Source of the DNA: Apostichopus japonicus
Lineage: Eukaryota; Echinodermata; Holothuroidea; Aspidochirotida; Stichopodidae
Assembly: GCF_037975245.1 (NCBI RefSeq)
Contig: NC_092580.1
Coordinates: 24,567,001-24,631,000 of the forward strand
Reading direction: 5' to 3'
Length of the DNA stretch: 64,000 nt
Below, piece by piece: positions 1-9,919 of this stretch. Positions within the stretch are counted from its first letter, which is position 1; each line of letters begins with the position of its first letter. The translations under genes and the position numbers were made by a program. The notes under the pieces were generated by a model. The model saw nothing but the letters and a program-made list of their open reading frames with translations. It was not told where the DNA came from and did not search any database.

Positions 1-29
1 GGAATCAGTAAAAGAGCAAAAATATAAAA

Positions 30-111
30 TGCTCTGTCTGGGGTTCGAACCAGAGACATGGAGTTTGTCTGTCTCTCCAGTCCAGAGCACTACCAACTGC
101 GCCACTAGAAC
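30..111 (-). tRNA. tRNA-like unit A1 (Ser-like, probably degenerate)
   Basis: In minus reading the A box TGGCGCAGTTGG and B box GGTTCGAACCCC are close to consensus. The D stem GCGC/GTGC pairs. The anticodon arm pairs at four outer positions (TCTG/CAGA) with two inner purine mismatches around a loop CTGGAGA, which would give anticodon GGA (serine). A 7-bp hairpin AGAGACA/TGTCTCT overlapping this region supports a long variable arm, as class II tRNAs such as tRNA-Ser have. The acceptor stem pairs at only five of seven positions, and the T stem needs a bulge. A decayed tRNA-Ser or a tRNA-derived repeat is likelier than a working gene. Confidence 0.5.
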
Positions 112-190
112 TGTTGAGAATTAAGGCTCGTTTCTAATATTTAAACTTCAAAGTCCAGAATGGAATCGGTAAAAGAGCAAAAATATAAAA

Positions 191-272
191 TGCTCTGTCT
201 GGGGTTCGAACCAGAGACATGGAGTTAGTCTGTCTCTCCAGTCCAGAGCACTACCAACTGCGCCACTAGAAC
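191..272 (-). tRNA. tRNA-like unit A2
   Basis: Same 82-nt sequence as the first unit, with one visible substitution in the variable-arm loop (near 227). A and B boxes are unchanged. Confidence 0.5.
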
Positions 273-351
273 TGTTGAGAATTAATACTCGTTTCTAATA
301 TTTAGACTTCAAAGTCCAGAATGGAATCAGTAAAAGAGCAAAACTATATAA

Positions 352-433
352 TGCTCTGTCTGGGCTTCGAACCGGAGACATGGAGTTAGTCTGTCTCTCC
401 AGTCCAGAGCACTACCAACTGCGCCACTAGAAC
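352..433 (-). tRNA. tRNA-like unit A3
   Basis: Same frame as the other units. The B-box region reads GGTTCGAAGCCC in minus orientation, which departs from consensus at one position, and the variable-arm stem has lost its outer pair. Likely the weakest promoter of the six. Confidence 0.45.
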
Positions 434-511
434 TGTTGAGAATTAATGCTCGTTTCTAATATTTAAACTTCATAGTCCAGAATGAAATCAGTAAAAGAGC
501 AAAATATAAAA

Positions 512-593
512 TGCTCTGTCTTGGGTTCGAACCAGAGACATGGAGTTTGTCTGTCTCTCCAGTCCAGAGCACTACCAACTGCGCCACGCGAAC
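512..593 (-). tRNA. tRNA-like unit A4
   Basis: Same frame, with the 5' acceptor strand changed from GTTCTAG to GTTCGCG, which weakens an already imperfect acceptor stem. A and B boxes are kept. Confidence 0.45.
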
Positions 594-673
594 TGTTGAG
601 AATTAATGATCGTTTCTAATATTTAAACTTCAAAGTCCAGAATGGAATCAGTAAAAGAGCAAAAAATATAAAA

Positions 674-755
674 TGCTCTGTCTGGGATTCGAACCGGAGA
701 CATGGAGTTTGTCTGTCTCTCCAGTCCAGAGCACTACCAACTGCGCCACTAGAAC
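674..755 (-). tRNA. tRNA-like unit A5
   Basis: Same frame; the B box reads GGTTCGAATCC in minus orientation, an exact match to the eukaryotic tRNA consensus. The acceptor 5' strand GTTCTAG is as in the first unit. Confidence 0.5.
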
Positions 756-834
756 TGTTGAGAATTAATGCTCGTTTCTAATATTTAAACTTCAAAGTCC
801 AGAATGGAATCAGTAAAAGAGCAAAAATATAAAA

Positions 835-916
835 TGCTCTGTCTGGGATTCGAACCGGAGACATGGAGTTTGTCTGTCTCTCCAGTCCAGAGCACTACCA
901 ACTGCGCCACGAGAAC
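835..916 (-). tRNA. tRNA-like unit A6
   Basis: Same frame, with the exact consensus B box GGTTCGAATCC in minus reading. The acceptor 5' strand is GTTCTCG, one change from the first unit. Confidence 0.5.
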
Positions 917-957
917 TGTTGAGAATTAATACTCGTTTCTAATATTTAATCTTCACA

Positions 958-1290
958 ACATTAGAAGGCAAATAAATAGAAAATCAAATGCATCCTCTGG
1001 TGTTTGAATTCAAGACAAGGAGTATGTCTCATTTTTTTCAGTTTATTGACAATTTCATTGTACAAAACAATAATAAATATGCAAATTTATACAACATAAC
1101 AACTTCGCCACAGTAACTGTTAATTGAGAAATGATAGACTTTTCTAATATTTTAACTTCAAAATGAGGAAAAGAAATACCAAAACAATACATCCTCTGGG
1201 AGTTGAATTCTAGACAGAGAGTTTGTCTTACTTTCTAAGTACATAACACTAACCACAGTAACTGTTTAGAAATAATTATTAGTTATTTGA
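958..1290 (-). repeat. Two decayed units of array A
   Basis: The pattern of array A continues in eroded form. At ~995-1130 the B-box part survives as a TTTGAATTC variant and the 3' half is interrupted by about 70 bp of AT-rich sequence. At ~1190-1275 another eroded unit keeps the B-box region and the spacer but has lost most of the A box. Homology falls off towards the array edge, as expected where homogenisation by unequal exchange no longer reaches. Confidence 0.7.
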
Positions 1291-2050
1291 TTTGATTTAT
1301 TTTGTTTTTTTTTCACGTGCAAATATACAATGTGAAAGGAAATCTTCTATAAAGCATACAATAGCTTAACAATGTAGAAGACTGGTCAGAAAAGCATTAT
1401 TTGGACAATTGCTTCCCATCTAGCAAAAACATATCCCTAACAAACAGTAAACCGGCGTCGTAAAAGCTTTTTGTCATAAACAATGGTATTATCAATTCTA
1501 ATAAAATTATTAGGGATTTGTACACCCAATTTCCGATGGTTTCTTAAAGGTAGCTAAGCTTACTCAAAACCAAACAAATTTGTCCAATGAAGGTATTTTT
1601 AAATTCAGGAAATATCCTGGTCATGAAAATTATAATTAAAAATCAACTCTTTACCGGACGGCGACAGAGAGGAATGAAATAAAAGAGCTTCCAATACCCC
1701 TTGTTGGCATTATTACAATAACGCTTGACCCAAGAGGTTTTGAGAGCACCAACAAAGCTGTGAACATATATTTTTTTAAACCCCCCTTTTCAATGGGGTT
1801 ATACATAGTAATTTTCCTTACTTTATCAGTTTTCCCGTTCGAAATAAATCAAAAATAGTACTTTGGATCTTATCACTAAAATCTTTTGGAGGGCTATGCA
1901 GATTCCTTTGAGACCACGTATCTCCCGCACGGAAGCAGATATGGACCTGGGAGTTGCAAATTTGGGCTCCTGAGCATCGGTTACCCCCTGCTACGTCATT
2001 TGGGCGAAATCGATTTTGGATCGATTTTTGGTCAGTTTTGGCAAAACTGC
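1291..2050. other. No gene seen
   Basis: AT-rich sequence without a convincing reading frame, RNA gene or repeat apart from homopolymer runs. Short open frames near 1818-2087 and 1886-2293 overlap the foldback repeat that follows and show no protein family features. Confidence 0.5.
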
Positions 2051-2052
2051 AA

Positions 2053-2610
2053 ATCAGGTTTTTTTGCCCCACGCCCCAATGCAGCACCTAATTCCAAAAT
2101 AAACTTCAGATTCGTAATCAGCGTGTCACGAACTACCAGAAAAGATACACATTTATCGCTTTTGCGACAATTTTTTTTTTTTCACCTCAAGGAAAAGACC
2201 GAAAAACTTTTACGACGAACAAAGGTTATAAAACCTTTTGTTGTCCCTAAAAGTTTTTCGGTTTTCTATTGTTCCTCTGAAGTTGCAAACTGAGCGAAAT
2301 AAGTGTCATAAGAGGGTGTTCGACGCAAGTTGCCAGTGATACGTGATTTCAAAGCAGTCAAATCAAACCTTTGTTTGTCATCTTGAGTTTCATCTTGACA
2401 TTTATGAATAAATGGGTCAATTTTGGCAAAAAACTGCAAGAGGTACGTACCCCTTACGGTTTTTTAGGTGAAAAAAAAACTTTTTGTCGCAAAGGCGATA
2501 AATGTGTATCTTTTCTGGTAGTTCGCGACACGCTGATTACGAATCTGAAGTTTATTTTGGAATTGGGTGTTGTGTGGGGGCGTGCGGGAGGGGGGGCAAA
2601 AAAACCTGAT
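2053..2610. repeat. Foldback repeat with two ~140-bp arms and an inner hairpin
   Basis: The stretch 2053-2187 is the inverse complement of 2466-2610, apart from small gaps in the T- and G-runs. The loop holds a second hairpin with perfect 15-bp outer arms (2198-2212 and 2248-2262), and between them a short inner stem around ACAAAGGTT/AACCTTTTGT. Nested inverted arms of this type suit a foldback or MITE-like element; no target duplication was identified. Confidence 0.75.
2218..2390 (+). repeat. Dispersed repeat R1, copy 1
   Basis: About 170 bp here recur at 4796-4965 in the same orientation, with roughly four of five bases matching by eye. Shared landmarks include CTATTGTTCCTCTGAAGTTG and the AAAGCAGTCAAATCAAACCT segment. 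This copy overlaps the loop and right flank of the hairpin inside the foldback repeat, so the repeat probably belongs to the same element family. Confidence 0.75.
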
Positions 2611-2889
2611 ATATGATTTATGAAAAACTGTAGAAATCATAGGCCTATAAACAACAAGACTTTCCCGGTCAGATAATTACACGAAATTTGTGTATAACAA
2701 AGACAAGGGTGTCTTCTACTCCACGTCTTATTTCAATGTTGATGGGTGTTTCAGAGAGGACAAGAGAGGGGGCTGAAAAGAGGGGTTTTTCAAAATTGTG
2801 CACTTATAAAGAATACGTATTTCTATCGGGTCTTTTGCAGTGTCTGAGCTAGGGGTATTGGTCGAGGGGGGCGAGGATGGTCTGTAGGG

Positions 2890-3003
2890 GCGCTTTCGAC
2901 ACTATCTAAGCGGAGCGCCACCACGGGTTGGCGCGGAGCGTAGAGAAATTTTTGAATAAAGATGCTCCTAGATCGCCGGAAATGACCCTTTCCGGGCCTT
3001 GCT
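2890..3003 (+). repeat. Dispersed repeat R2, copy 1
   Basis: A segment marked by GCGGAGCGCCACC and GGCGCGGAGCGTAGA recurs at about 39403-39522 in the same orientation, inside the nested TIR element there. The two copies share the core and a following GCCGGAAA..CCCTT segment. The region around it (2820-3260) is GC-rich compared with its surroundings. Family not identified. Confidence 0.7.
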
Positions 3004-3387
3004 AATATGCAGATAAATGAAGAATAAATAGGTGTCATCGCCAAAACAAATGTCAATAGGTAGATGAGAGCGCATTAAAAACGTCAATAATCGCATATAA
3101 ATAAAAAGTGGTAAAAAGCTGAAAAGGGCGCAGCAGTCCATTTGAGTCCGTCAGGGGGCATCCGCCCCCTGACTGTACGGACGCTCCGCCACTGCCAGAT
3201 AGACCACCCAACCCCCCTCCCCCTTCCATGGTACGCCATTTGACGCAAGAATAACACACCCCCAATGCAACCTATAGCTAATGGACACTTTCGTGGTATG
3301 ATTATAGTCCCCCAAATGAGCCCATATCCACCGATATAATAAAAAAAAAATGTTCTAATAAAAAAAAAAAAAAAAACTCCTAGTAAA

Positions 3388-4640
3388 TGCCCACCACATT
3401 ATTTTTTCTGAAAAAGGCAAGTCTCTCTTAGAAATATGTGATAAATACAACTTAACGATAATTAACCAAAATACCAAACCTAGGATGAACCCAATAAACA
3501 ATATTACAGAACTACTTGACTACCCATATAACCTCAAATCACCTCGCAACTAAAACACATTCGATACAAATCTTAGCAGATGACTAAATCAGTGACCATT
3601 TTCCACACGTTTTTGAGCTAGACATAAACCTCAACTGCATACCAAATAACGAATTGACGTATAATTACAATAAAACAGACTCCCAAAATACAACAACCAA
3701 AACAACGAGCTTAATTACATCGCCAATTACTGTGACAGCGTTGCACATCATATCTTCTATACTTTCAAAAGACACTGTCCCTTAAAAACAAAACAGAAAA
3801 CGAAAATTAAATAAGAATATTCTTACACTTATGAAACTCAGACGTCGCCTACGTAGAACTTATATCATCTCCCGAGACCCAACTCTAAAAACCCAAATTA
3901 ACCAACTTAAATAGCAATAAACAGACAAATATTGGCGGATGAACAAAACCGCGTCCAGAACAACTGCGATTTAATCATTAATGATAAAAACCCGTAACAC
4001 TTTTGGAAAATTAAAAAAAAAAATCATTAACCCCATTACAACACCAAACAGAGGTAAAACAGACCAAGGCCTTAGAGATAACGTAGCTAACCTCATCACA
4101 AAAACTCAAGACCAAATAAAGCTAAATTGAATCGTACTTTAAAAGTATATTCAATATCTACGATGGCCCCCCATACGATATCAGGTGTAAACACGAAATA
4201 GACCGTACAATTATCAGTAATGCAACCAGCTTTAACACCAACCCATTAGGATGTCTCAACAAAAACATCCCTCTGCTCAATAAAATAGATATAAACAATT
4301 GGTATAGTGCCACTAAAGCATGCATCCTCCACTGGTCCTGACAACATAAATGACCAAATGCCTAAAAACTCCTCCGATATTCATTAACTCTCATATTTTC
4401 CAACTATTTAACGAACTCCTTACACTGGGTTATTTCCCAACCCCATGGAAATCCGCCAAAAAGATTTTAATACCGAAACTAAGTAAAGACCGCACCAAAA
4501 TTCAAAACTATCGACCAGTTACTCTCCTCCCAGCCTTAGGTAAGATTTTCGAAAGAATTATAGATAACCGCACCATAACCCACCTAGAGCAAATTAATCA
4601 CCTTTCCCCGTATCAATCGGGCTAATTCCGCGCACACAAA
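3388..4640 (+). pseudogene. LINE (non-LTR retrotransposon) reverse transcriptase fragment
   Basis: The best-preserved part, 4350-4625, encodes 91 residues typical of the N-terminal RT block of jockey/CR1-like LINEs: a PTPWK-x-A-x-ILIPK stretch, then NYRPVTLLPALGKIFERII, then the region leading to SPYQSGF. A stop follows the GYQSG-like motif, where the rest of the RT should begin, and the catalytic YADD block is absent. Upstream, 3388-4340 reads in scattered frames with many stops but keeps LINE-like phrases (a region before the RT rich in Lys/Asn, FWK-IKKK). The element is old, broken in several frames and 3'-truncated. A host exon is unlikely. Confidence 0.75.
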
Positions 4641-4684
4641 TCTACAATAAACCAAACTTTCTGCTCATCTTATATTTTTAGCCT

Positions 4685-4709
4685 CTGAAGATCCTGCTAG
4701 GATCGAAAC
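4685..4709 (+). ncRNA. Hammerhead-like core remnant
   Basis: CTGAAGA (4685-4691) matches the hammerhead CUGANGA box, followed by a stem ATCCT/AGGAT around a GCT loop (4691-4703), then GAAA (4705-4708). Boxes and helix II are as in PLE-associated hammerheads, but helices I and III with a cleavable NUH could not be drawn convincingly. It may be a dead copy or a family 3'-end signal. Confidence 0.35.
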
Positions 4710-4795
4710 TTTTACACATTCTATTAGATAGGCTCTTTATTGGATAAGCAGTTTGCTAACAGTTTTATTTTATTTTCATTCTGCTTATCTTTTAG

Positions 4796-4965
4796 GCAGA
4801 ACAAAGGTTTGTAAATCCTTTGTTCGTTTTAAAATTTTTTCGGGTTTCTATTGTTCCTCTGAAGTTGCAAACTGACCAAAAAAAGAGGCCGATAGAGAGC
4901 GCTCGACGCATCTTGCCAGTCATACGTTATTTCAAAGCAGTCAAATCAAACCTTTCTTATTCATA
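4796..4965 (+). repeat. Dispersed repeat R1, copy 2
   Basis: Second copy of the repeat seen at 2218-2390, same orientation. It begins with the small inverted pair GAACAAAGG/CCTTTGTTC (4799-4831) and then follows the first copy to the AATCAAACCT segment. It lies just 3' of the LINE fragment and the hammerhead-like core. Confidence 0.75.
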
Positions 4966-6158
4966 AATGTTCTCCAGTTTCACGGTGTTGTTTCCTCGGA
5001 CATTGTATGCTAAGCGATAGAAGTGTTCAATGTTTTAATCGTAATTTTTTCTTCAAAAATGTAACGGAGGGTGATAAAATACTGCCTGATACTGTTGTTT
5101 TAATTGGTTGTTGTATATTAATAGTTTTCAACCGCTCCGCGACATGAGCTATGCAGATTCAGGAAACGTTGCCTTGACCATTACTTTAGCAACAAGGCAA
5201 TCAAAAGAATTAAGATCTTTTTAAGGACTCAAAAATGTAGAATTTATATATTCCAAAATGTTTCAATACCCAGAGAGAACAGTCTTCCTATGTGAAATAA
5301 AGACATACAGATGCTCTATGTATGAGCACATGGACATATTCTTTGATCAATTTGAGCAAGAAAAGCAGCTCTGCCACCCCTTTAATAATTAATGAGTTAC
5401 ATGACATTGTTTTATTTTCACTATGAAACATTTTCACAAGTTACTGCCAAACCTAGAGCCATGTAGTATGAATCACTGAAAATAATGCCAATTTTAAGAC
5501 CATTTGAAATATGAAGTTCAATAAAGGTGCACGTGTCGAGTTATCCTGTTTACAAGTACAGCATTTTGAACATCTCCCTCCGTTCCATTTTGAAGAAAAA
5601 ATTAGCATTATTTCTCAACAGTTGCTGTGACGCAGTGGTTAGCAAGTGCGTAGGAACCGGGGGGCTGGGCTGGTCTAACTGTGCCAAAGTTCAATACAGG
5701 AGAACTTGAAATGCAGCTATTGGTCAAGACAAATTGGTGGGGACACGGTATATCATGTCCCCACTACTGAAAAGTTGATGGGGACGCGTCCCGCTGTCCG
5801 CACCAGGATCTGCGCCCATGGTTTGAAGGCTGTTCATCCTGGAACGCCATTTTCATGCTCACTTATGTGATGTGATGTCTGCTTAACAAATTCGAATAAT
5901 TGAAATGAGACTGAAATAAATAACTCTGATTTGTTTATTGTGCAATTCCCCACATTCTTTTCATTTCGAAAGACGCACAGTTTCAAGTTCTAACACTGAA
6001 GGTTTCGATTCTCTATCTGCCTTCAGTTTAGGTAAGATCTTGGGATATTCATCCCTAGATATCGCTGGATATTGCTAGAAATCCATACAGCACAGTGTTC
6101 TTGGTATTTCTTGGGATTTTTCGGGCCTGATCTTGGGAAATTGCAAAATCGGGAGTGG
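4966..6158. other. No gene seen; short GC-rich repeat remnant at ~5643-5680
   Basis: No supported coding region. At 5643 a GTGCGTAGGAACCGGGG string resembles the end of the 370-bp TIR element at 42538, so a related remnant may lie at ~5643-5830, but its other end was not found. The rest is AT-rich with no recognised feature. Confidence 0.4.
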
Positions 6159-7802
6159 CTACACTCCATTTAGGTCAGTGCACGTATGGCAAGCCGTTTT
6201 AACATTTACCTCGCAATTCGTTATGCTCCATGAATATATAGGATCCTCGTCGGGATTACCGGGGGTTATGCGGTTGTTGGTGTATTGTTCTGCCTGAGTA
6301 TTCTCTTTCGCGTCCGTTCTGTTTGTGGGTTTGTAAGACTTTCTTCGGTGTTCGGCTGTTGGTGTATTCTCTTTTGCGTCCGATCTGTTGTTGGGGTTTT
6401 TTGCCTTCCTTCGGTGCTCGCTCCTTAGTTGTGTGTGGTTCTCATGACGGTGTTTGGTGGTTGGGCTGGAGTTGTTTATGTAGAACTTGTTTTCGTGGCG
6501 ACACTTCGATATGAGCTCTGGGCGTTTGTTCAGGAGGGTCCGTTTGTCTGTGTTGATAATGATGAGTTTTTCAGTGAGACAGAGGTTGCACCGCTTCGAC
6601 TCGTTGCTGTAGGCTTTGGCTCTGCTGGCGATCGACCAATTGATAGTGAATGGCTGGTTGTTCTGTTTCAGCTGCCAGATGTGCTTCGAAAGTTCCGTTG
6701 CGTTTTGGTGTTTTTCGTGGTTGAGCGACATCTTGTGGTTACCGTATCTGAGCTTGAAGGGGGGTTCTGTTAGGCCGATGTATGTTTTGCAGTTGTCGAT
6801 GGTTTTCACTTCGGCCTTGTATATGATGTTAGATGCCTGGCAGTTTCCATTTAGTGGACATGTGTCCTTTTTTCGGCAGTTGCAGGCTTCCTTTTCTTTC
6901 GATGTGTGGGTGGCTGCTATACGTTTGTTGTGTCCTTTGATGATGCTGGCGATGTTGGGCATGCAACTGTAACTGACTTTCACGGTGTTTCTGTTGAAAA
7001 TCTTGTGTAGTTTCGATGTCTTCGGGAAGTGTTTGTTGATAAGTTTCAGGAATGAGCCTCCTATGTTCGTGGCTACGTTGCTGCTAAAAGGTGGGTTGAA
7101 CCAGATGATGTTGCGCTTTCTGTTTCGGTTGTTCTTTGTAGGTTGGTGGGCAATGTATGAGAGACCCTCGGTGTAATTACTTGACTTGAGTGCTTCCTCG
7201 TAGGCTGGTGCGGCTTTCTTAAAGATCACCTCGTCGTGGGAGATGGCGGAGATACATCTGCTGATTGAGGCTGGCAGGGACCTGATGATGTTTGGTGGGT
7301 GGTTGGAATTCCTGTGGATGTACACTGGGTGGTCGTTGGGCTTCCTGTAAGGGTAGTGTTTTCCGGTGTTGAGGTTGAATGTTACGTCGAGGAAGTTGGT
7401 GATCTTCAGGTTGCAATCGATGGTGATGTGGAGCCCCAGTTCTTTGAATAAGCTGATCATGTGTTTTCTTATCCGGTCTGCTTTACTTCCGTTGGTGTTT
7501 TTGAAGGCTGCTAGGCCGTCGTCCCTGTATAGCCCGATGTATTCCTTCCCATATTCTCTTGCTAGTGTGTTTAGGATGTAGAGTCCTACAAGCTCGCAAA
7601 CCTCGGCCCCATCGTAGCTGCCCATTGTGACGTCAAAGAGGTCGTTGTGTCCTTTCTTCATCCAGGGTGTGCCGTTGTCGAAAAGGAGTGACTTCCTGGA
7701 GTGCATTATGATTTGTACGTCTTGGTTGGAGATGTGGGTGTGATCCTTAGCCATGGTTAAGGCCTTTTCCAGTAGGCTTCTTGTTATGGAGGGGTAGAAT
7801 TC
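6159..7802 (-). pseudogene. PLE1: Penelope-like element RT plus GIY-YIG endonuclease, 5'-truncated
   Basis: Penelope-like elements pair a telomerase-like reverse transcriptase with a GIY-YIG endonuclease. The frame is open for 531 residues from an internal Met (7754) and continues without a stop up to ~7802. There it starts inside RT motif A (FYPSI), so all of RT before motif A is missing. Next come the catalytic block YRDDGL (~residue 76-81), a Cys-rich linker with CNCR-x-KDTCPLNGNC, and the endonuclease core (YKAEV..TYIGLTEPPFKLRYGNHK). The last ~130 residues are Lys/Asn/Glu-rich with two near-identical repeats. No stop or frameshift interrupts the remaining frame, so the copy is fairly young. 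The break coincides with a (TA)n tract. The GIY-YIG is C-terminal, unlike the permuted Chlamys/Naiad groups. Confidence 0.9.
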
Positions 7803-7923
7803 AATATATATATATATATATATTCATGGAGCATAACTTGAAGCTACCAGTTGTCTGAAGATCGCTACAAAGCGTGAAACTCCGAGTTACAACTACTAGT
7901 GTTCCACTAGTCTCATCTAGTAT

Positions 7924-7958
<35 letters not shown>

Positions 7959-7975
7959 TGAGAGAGGAAATATGA
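7803..7975 (+). repeat. Inverted pseudo-LTR piece of PLE1
   Basis: On the plus strand, opposite to the PLE1 frame, this stretch begins with (TA)n and a 21-bp segment at 7817-7837 that is the exact inverse complement of 6220-6240 inside the 3' end of PLE1. It continues through the hammerhead ribozyme, a second (TA)n tract (~7929-7955) and an ATTAGTGAGAGAGGAAA end. The same end motif closes the right pseudo-LTR of PLE2 at ~20472. An inverted terminal piece at the 5' side of a truncated copy is a known Penelope arrangement. Confidence 0.75.
7849..7894 (+). ncRNA. Type I hammerhead ribozyme of a Penelope-like element
   Basis: All core parts are present in order: helix I 5' strand AGTTGT (7849-7854), CTGAAGA (7855-7861, CUGANGA box), helix II CGC/GCG (7863-7865, 7872-7874), GAAA (7876-7879), a short helix III in which A7879-C-T pairs with A-G-T7887 around CCG, the cleavage position H17 = T7888, and helix I 3' strand ACAACT (7889-7894), fully complementary to the 5' strand. 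Very short helix III is typical of PLE hammerheads. The U-U at 7862/7875 beside helix II is the one imperfect step. Confidence 0.85.
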
Positions 7976-8096
7976 AAACGTCAAAATGGAGTTGTCGGTG
8001 TAAGGGGTAGGGTGAGGCACACACCCCTTCCAAATCATCGATCCGTCACTGGCTACCCTATGTGTATAATAGGGATCAGCCCTGTAATTACGTCAC

Positions 8097-8318
8097 TGTT
8101 CTTTTTTCTCTCCCCAGTTGCTTGCCCTTTTTTCTACTCCCTCCTTTTCTTCATTTCCTCTATTTCTTCTTTTTCTTTTCCCTTCCTTCCTCCCCTTCTT
8201 TCCCCTCTTTTTCCCTTTTTTCTTCTCTCTTTTTTTCTCGCCTCTATTTCTTACCTGGGGGGGCGCACGCCCCCAACGCCCCCCTGGATACGCACGCCCC
8301 CAACGCCCCCCTGGATAC
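8097..8318 (+). repeat. Pyrimidine tract and 27-bp tandem duplication
   Basis: 8097-8245 is almost pure C/T and creates false open frames. It is followed by two perfect tandem copies of a 27-bp C-rich unit at 8264-8290 and 8291-8317. Confidence 0.85.
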
Positions 8319-8996
8319 GCGCCTGATCAAGGTGGTCAGAATTTGACCCTAAGTGACCTTTGACCTCTTCATAGAACATTCAGTTCTTGTACATTTCTGA
8401 GCATGAGGATAATCGCAGCTTTGATTTTGATGTCGACAATGATTTCAGGCTTTTGGCAGCTGATGACTCCAATTTACATTTGACCTCTTAACAGAACTGC
8501 TCAAAGTGAAATGCTCAGTGAGGGGGACCTACCACCTAATTATGACATTTTACCGATGCTACAGATATTCACTAAACTAGACTAGGAGGTTTTTGTATTT
8601 TGGCCGCTGATGACCTCAATTGACATAACTTCATAATTTCCATCTGTAAATATGAGAAAATTTTCAACACGATACCCTTGAGAAGGGCACTTTTGAAAAC
8701 ATGCAAGAGAGAATAAAAAACCCCAGTATTTTTAGGTGCAGGGCAGAGATGGTCTTATGGTATTGCAGAAGTAATCAAGACTATGCATGAAATAAAGATA
8801 GATTTCCACAGAAAAAAATTCTGCCAAACTATTCCTTAAATTTTAGGAGAGCAGTTTTTTCAAGAGTTTTAAGTACAGCTTCCATAACAGTGTTCTCTAT
8901 TATATCTCTTGCTATTTCAAGGAAAATATACTGCATATCTTAGTGCTTCAATATTTACACACATGGTGATACAAAAAAAAAAGAAGTAGAAAAGCT
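8319..8996. other. No gene seen
   Basis: AT-rich sequence with several TGACCTTTGACCT-like phrases near 8340-8620, similar in style to the repeat at 15290-15860 but not aligned to it. No reading frame or RNA gene seen. Confidence 0.4.
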
Positions 8997-9215
<219 letters not shown>

Positions 9216-9399
9216 ATATATATGTACATATAGATAGGGAGTACTCTATTCGATTAAGCCCAAAAGGGTTTCTTAGTTGACTTCCTTTTACATTTTTTAC
9301 TTATTTGTACTTTTATTGTCTTGTTCACCTTGTAATACTATGTGATGAAACAAATAATAATAATAAATATATCTTTTAAGAAGCTGCAACATCGGTGGC

Positions 9400-9919
9400 T
9401 CAAAAAGTTTGTGATCCTGAAAGTTTGAGACCGGCAGGTCTTTTTGGTAGCTGGATCGAATCACTTTCCGATTCTTCTTTAACTTTAGTCCTATTTCTAA
9501 TCCCTTCGGGGGAAACTTCCATTAGCTTGTCATTTTGGATTGATGAAGCGTTCGGCACGTCGCTACCAGAATTGGAACAAACTTTTCTGTCTTCTTCTGC
9601 CTTCAGGAGGTTATTGTCTGGTAAGCCTTTCCTGATCTGGTAAGAGTTAGACTGTACTTAACTCATAGGTGAGATGGAGGCTTTCATGTCCATAATGAGA
9701 CTAGAGTAGGGATCTGAATCGGCTACAGGGGCTTGGGATTCCAATTTATTGTCTCTGTCTGATGTTTCGTCATCTTCCCAAGTCTCTTCCAAATTTAAGT
9801 CTTCTGGAGGTCTCTCTGGGAGCTGTTCCATGGTGGACACCATAGGTGGTTCTGTCCATAAAAGAGTATGAAAGAAAATTACTAGGAAGGAATACACAAG
9901 CCATGTAGACGTAAGAACT
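9400..9919 (-). CDS. Candidate terminal exon with a membrane segment (unidentified host gene)
   Basis: After a good acceptor (CTTTATGCAG, exon from 9919) the frame encodes a ~20-residue hydrophobic segment (STWLVYSFLVIFFHTLLW), followed by an acidic tail (EETWEDDETSD). It meets TAA at 9660-9658. The same frame then stays open for a further ~84 codons of soluble, charged sequence up to TGA at 9402-9400. The composition suits the C-terminus of a tail-anchored or single-pass protein. Several exon candidates upstream on the same strand encode helical sequence, but joining phase to this exon was not established. I do not recognise the family. The internal TAA could be the true end, a disabling mutation, or a readthrough site. 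Confidence 0.45.

Larger units (their letters stand above)
1..957 (-). repeat. Tandem array A: six 160-162-bp units, each holding a tRNA-like sequence
   Basis: Six head-to-tail units start at 1 (probably cut by the window edge), 162, 323, 484, 644 and 806, so the period is 161, 161, 161, 160 and 162 bp. Each unit holds an 82-nt tRNA-like sequence on the minus strand, then T-runs (TTTT, TTTTT, TTTT in minus reading) suited to RNA polymerase III termination, then a ~78-bp AT-rich spacer. Units differ by a few substitutions each, so the array is older or less homogenised than the array at the right end of the window. It probably continues to the left. Confidence 0.9.

Noticed and set aside
2371-2616. 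81-codon frame
   Set aside because: Lies mostly within the right arm of the foldback repeat.
6323-7581. Plus-strand open frames of 63-118 codons
   Set aside because: Antisense shadows of the PLE1 coding frame.
8012-8363. Three overlapping open frames rich in Phe, Ser, Leu and Pro
   Set aside because: Product of a C/T-rich tract and a 27-bp C-rich duplication; no family features.
9632-9658. A 26-nt intron removing the TAA in the terminal exon
   Set aside because: Too short for known animal introns, and removal changes the frame and reaches a stop at once.
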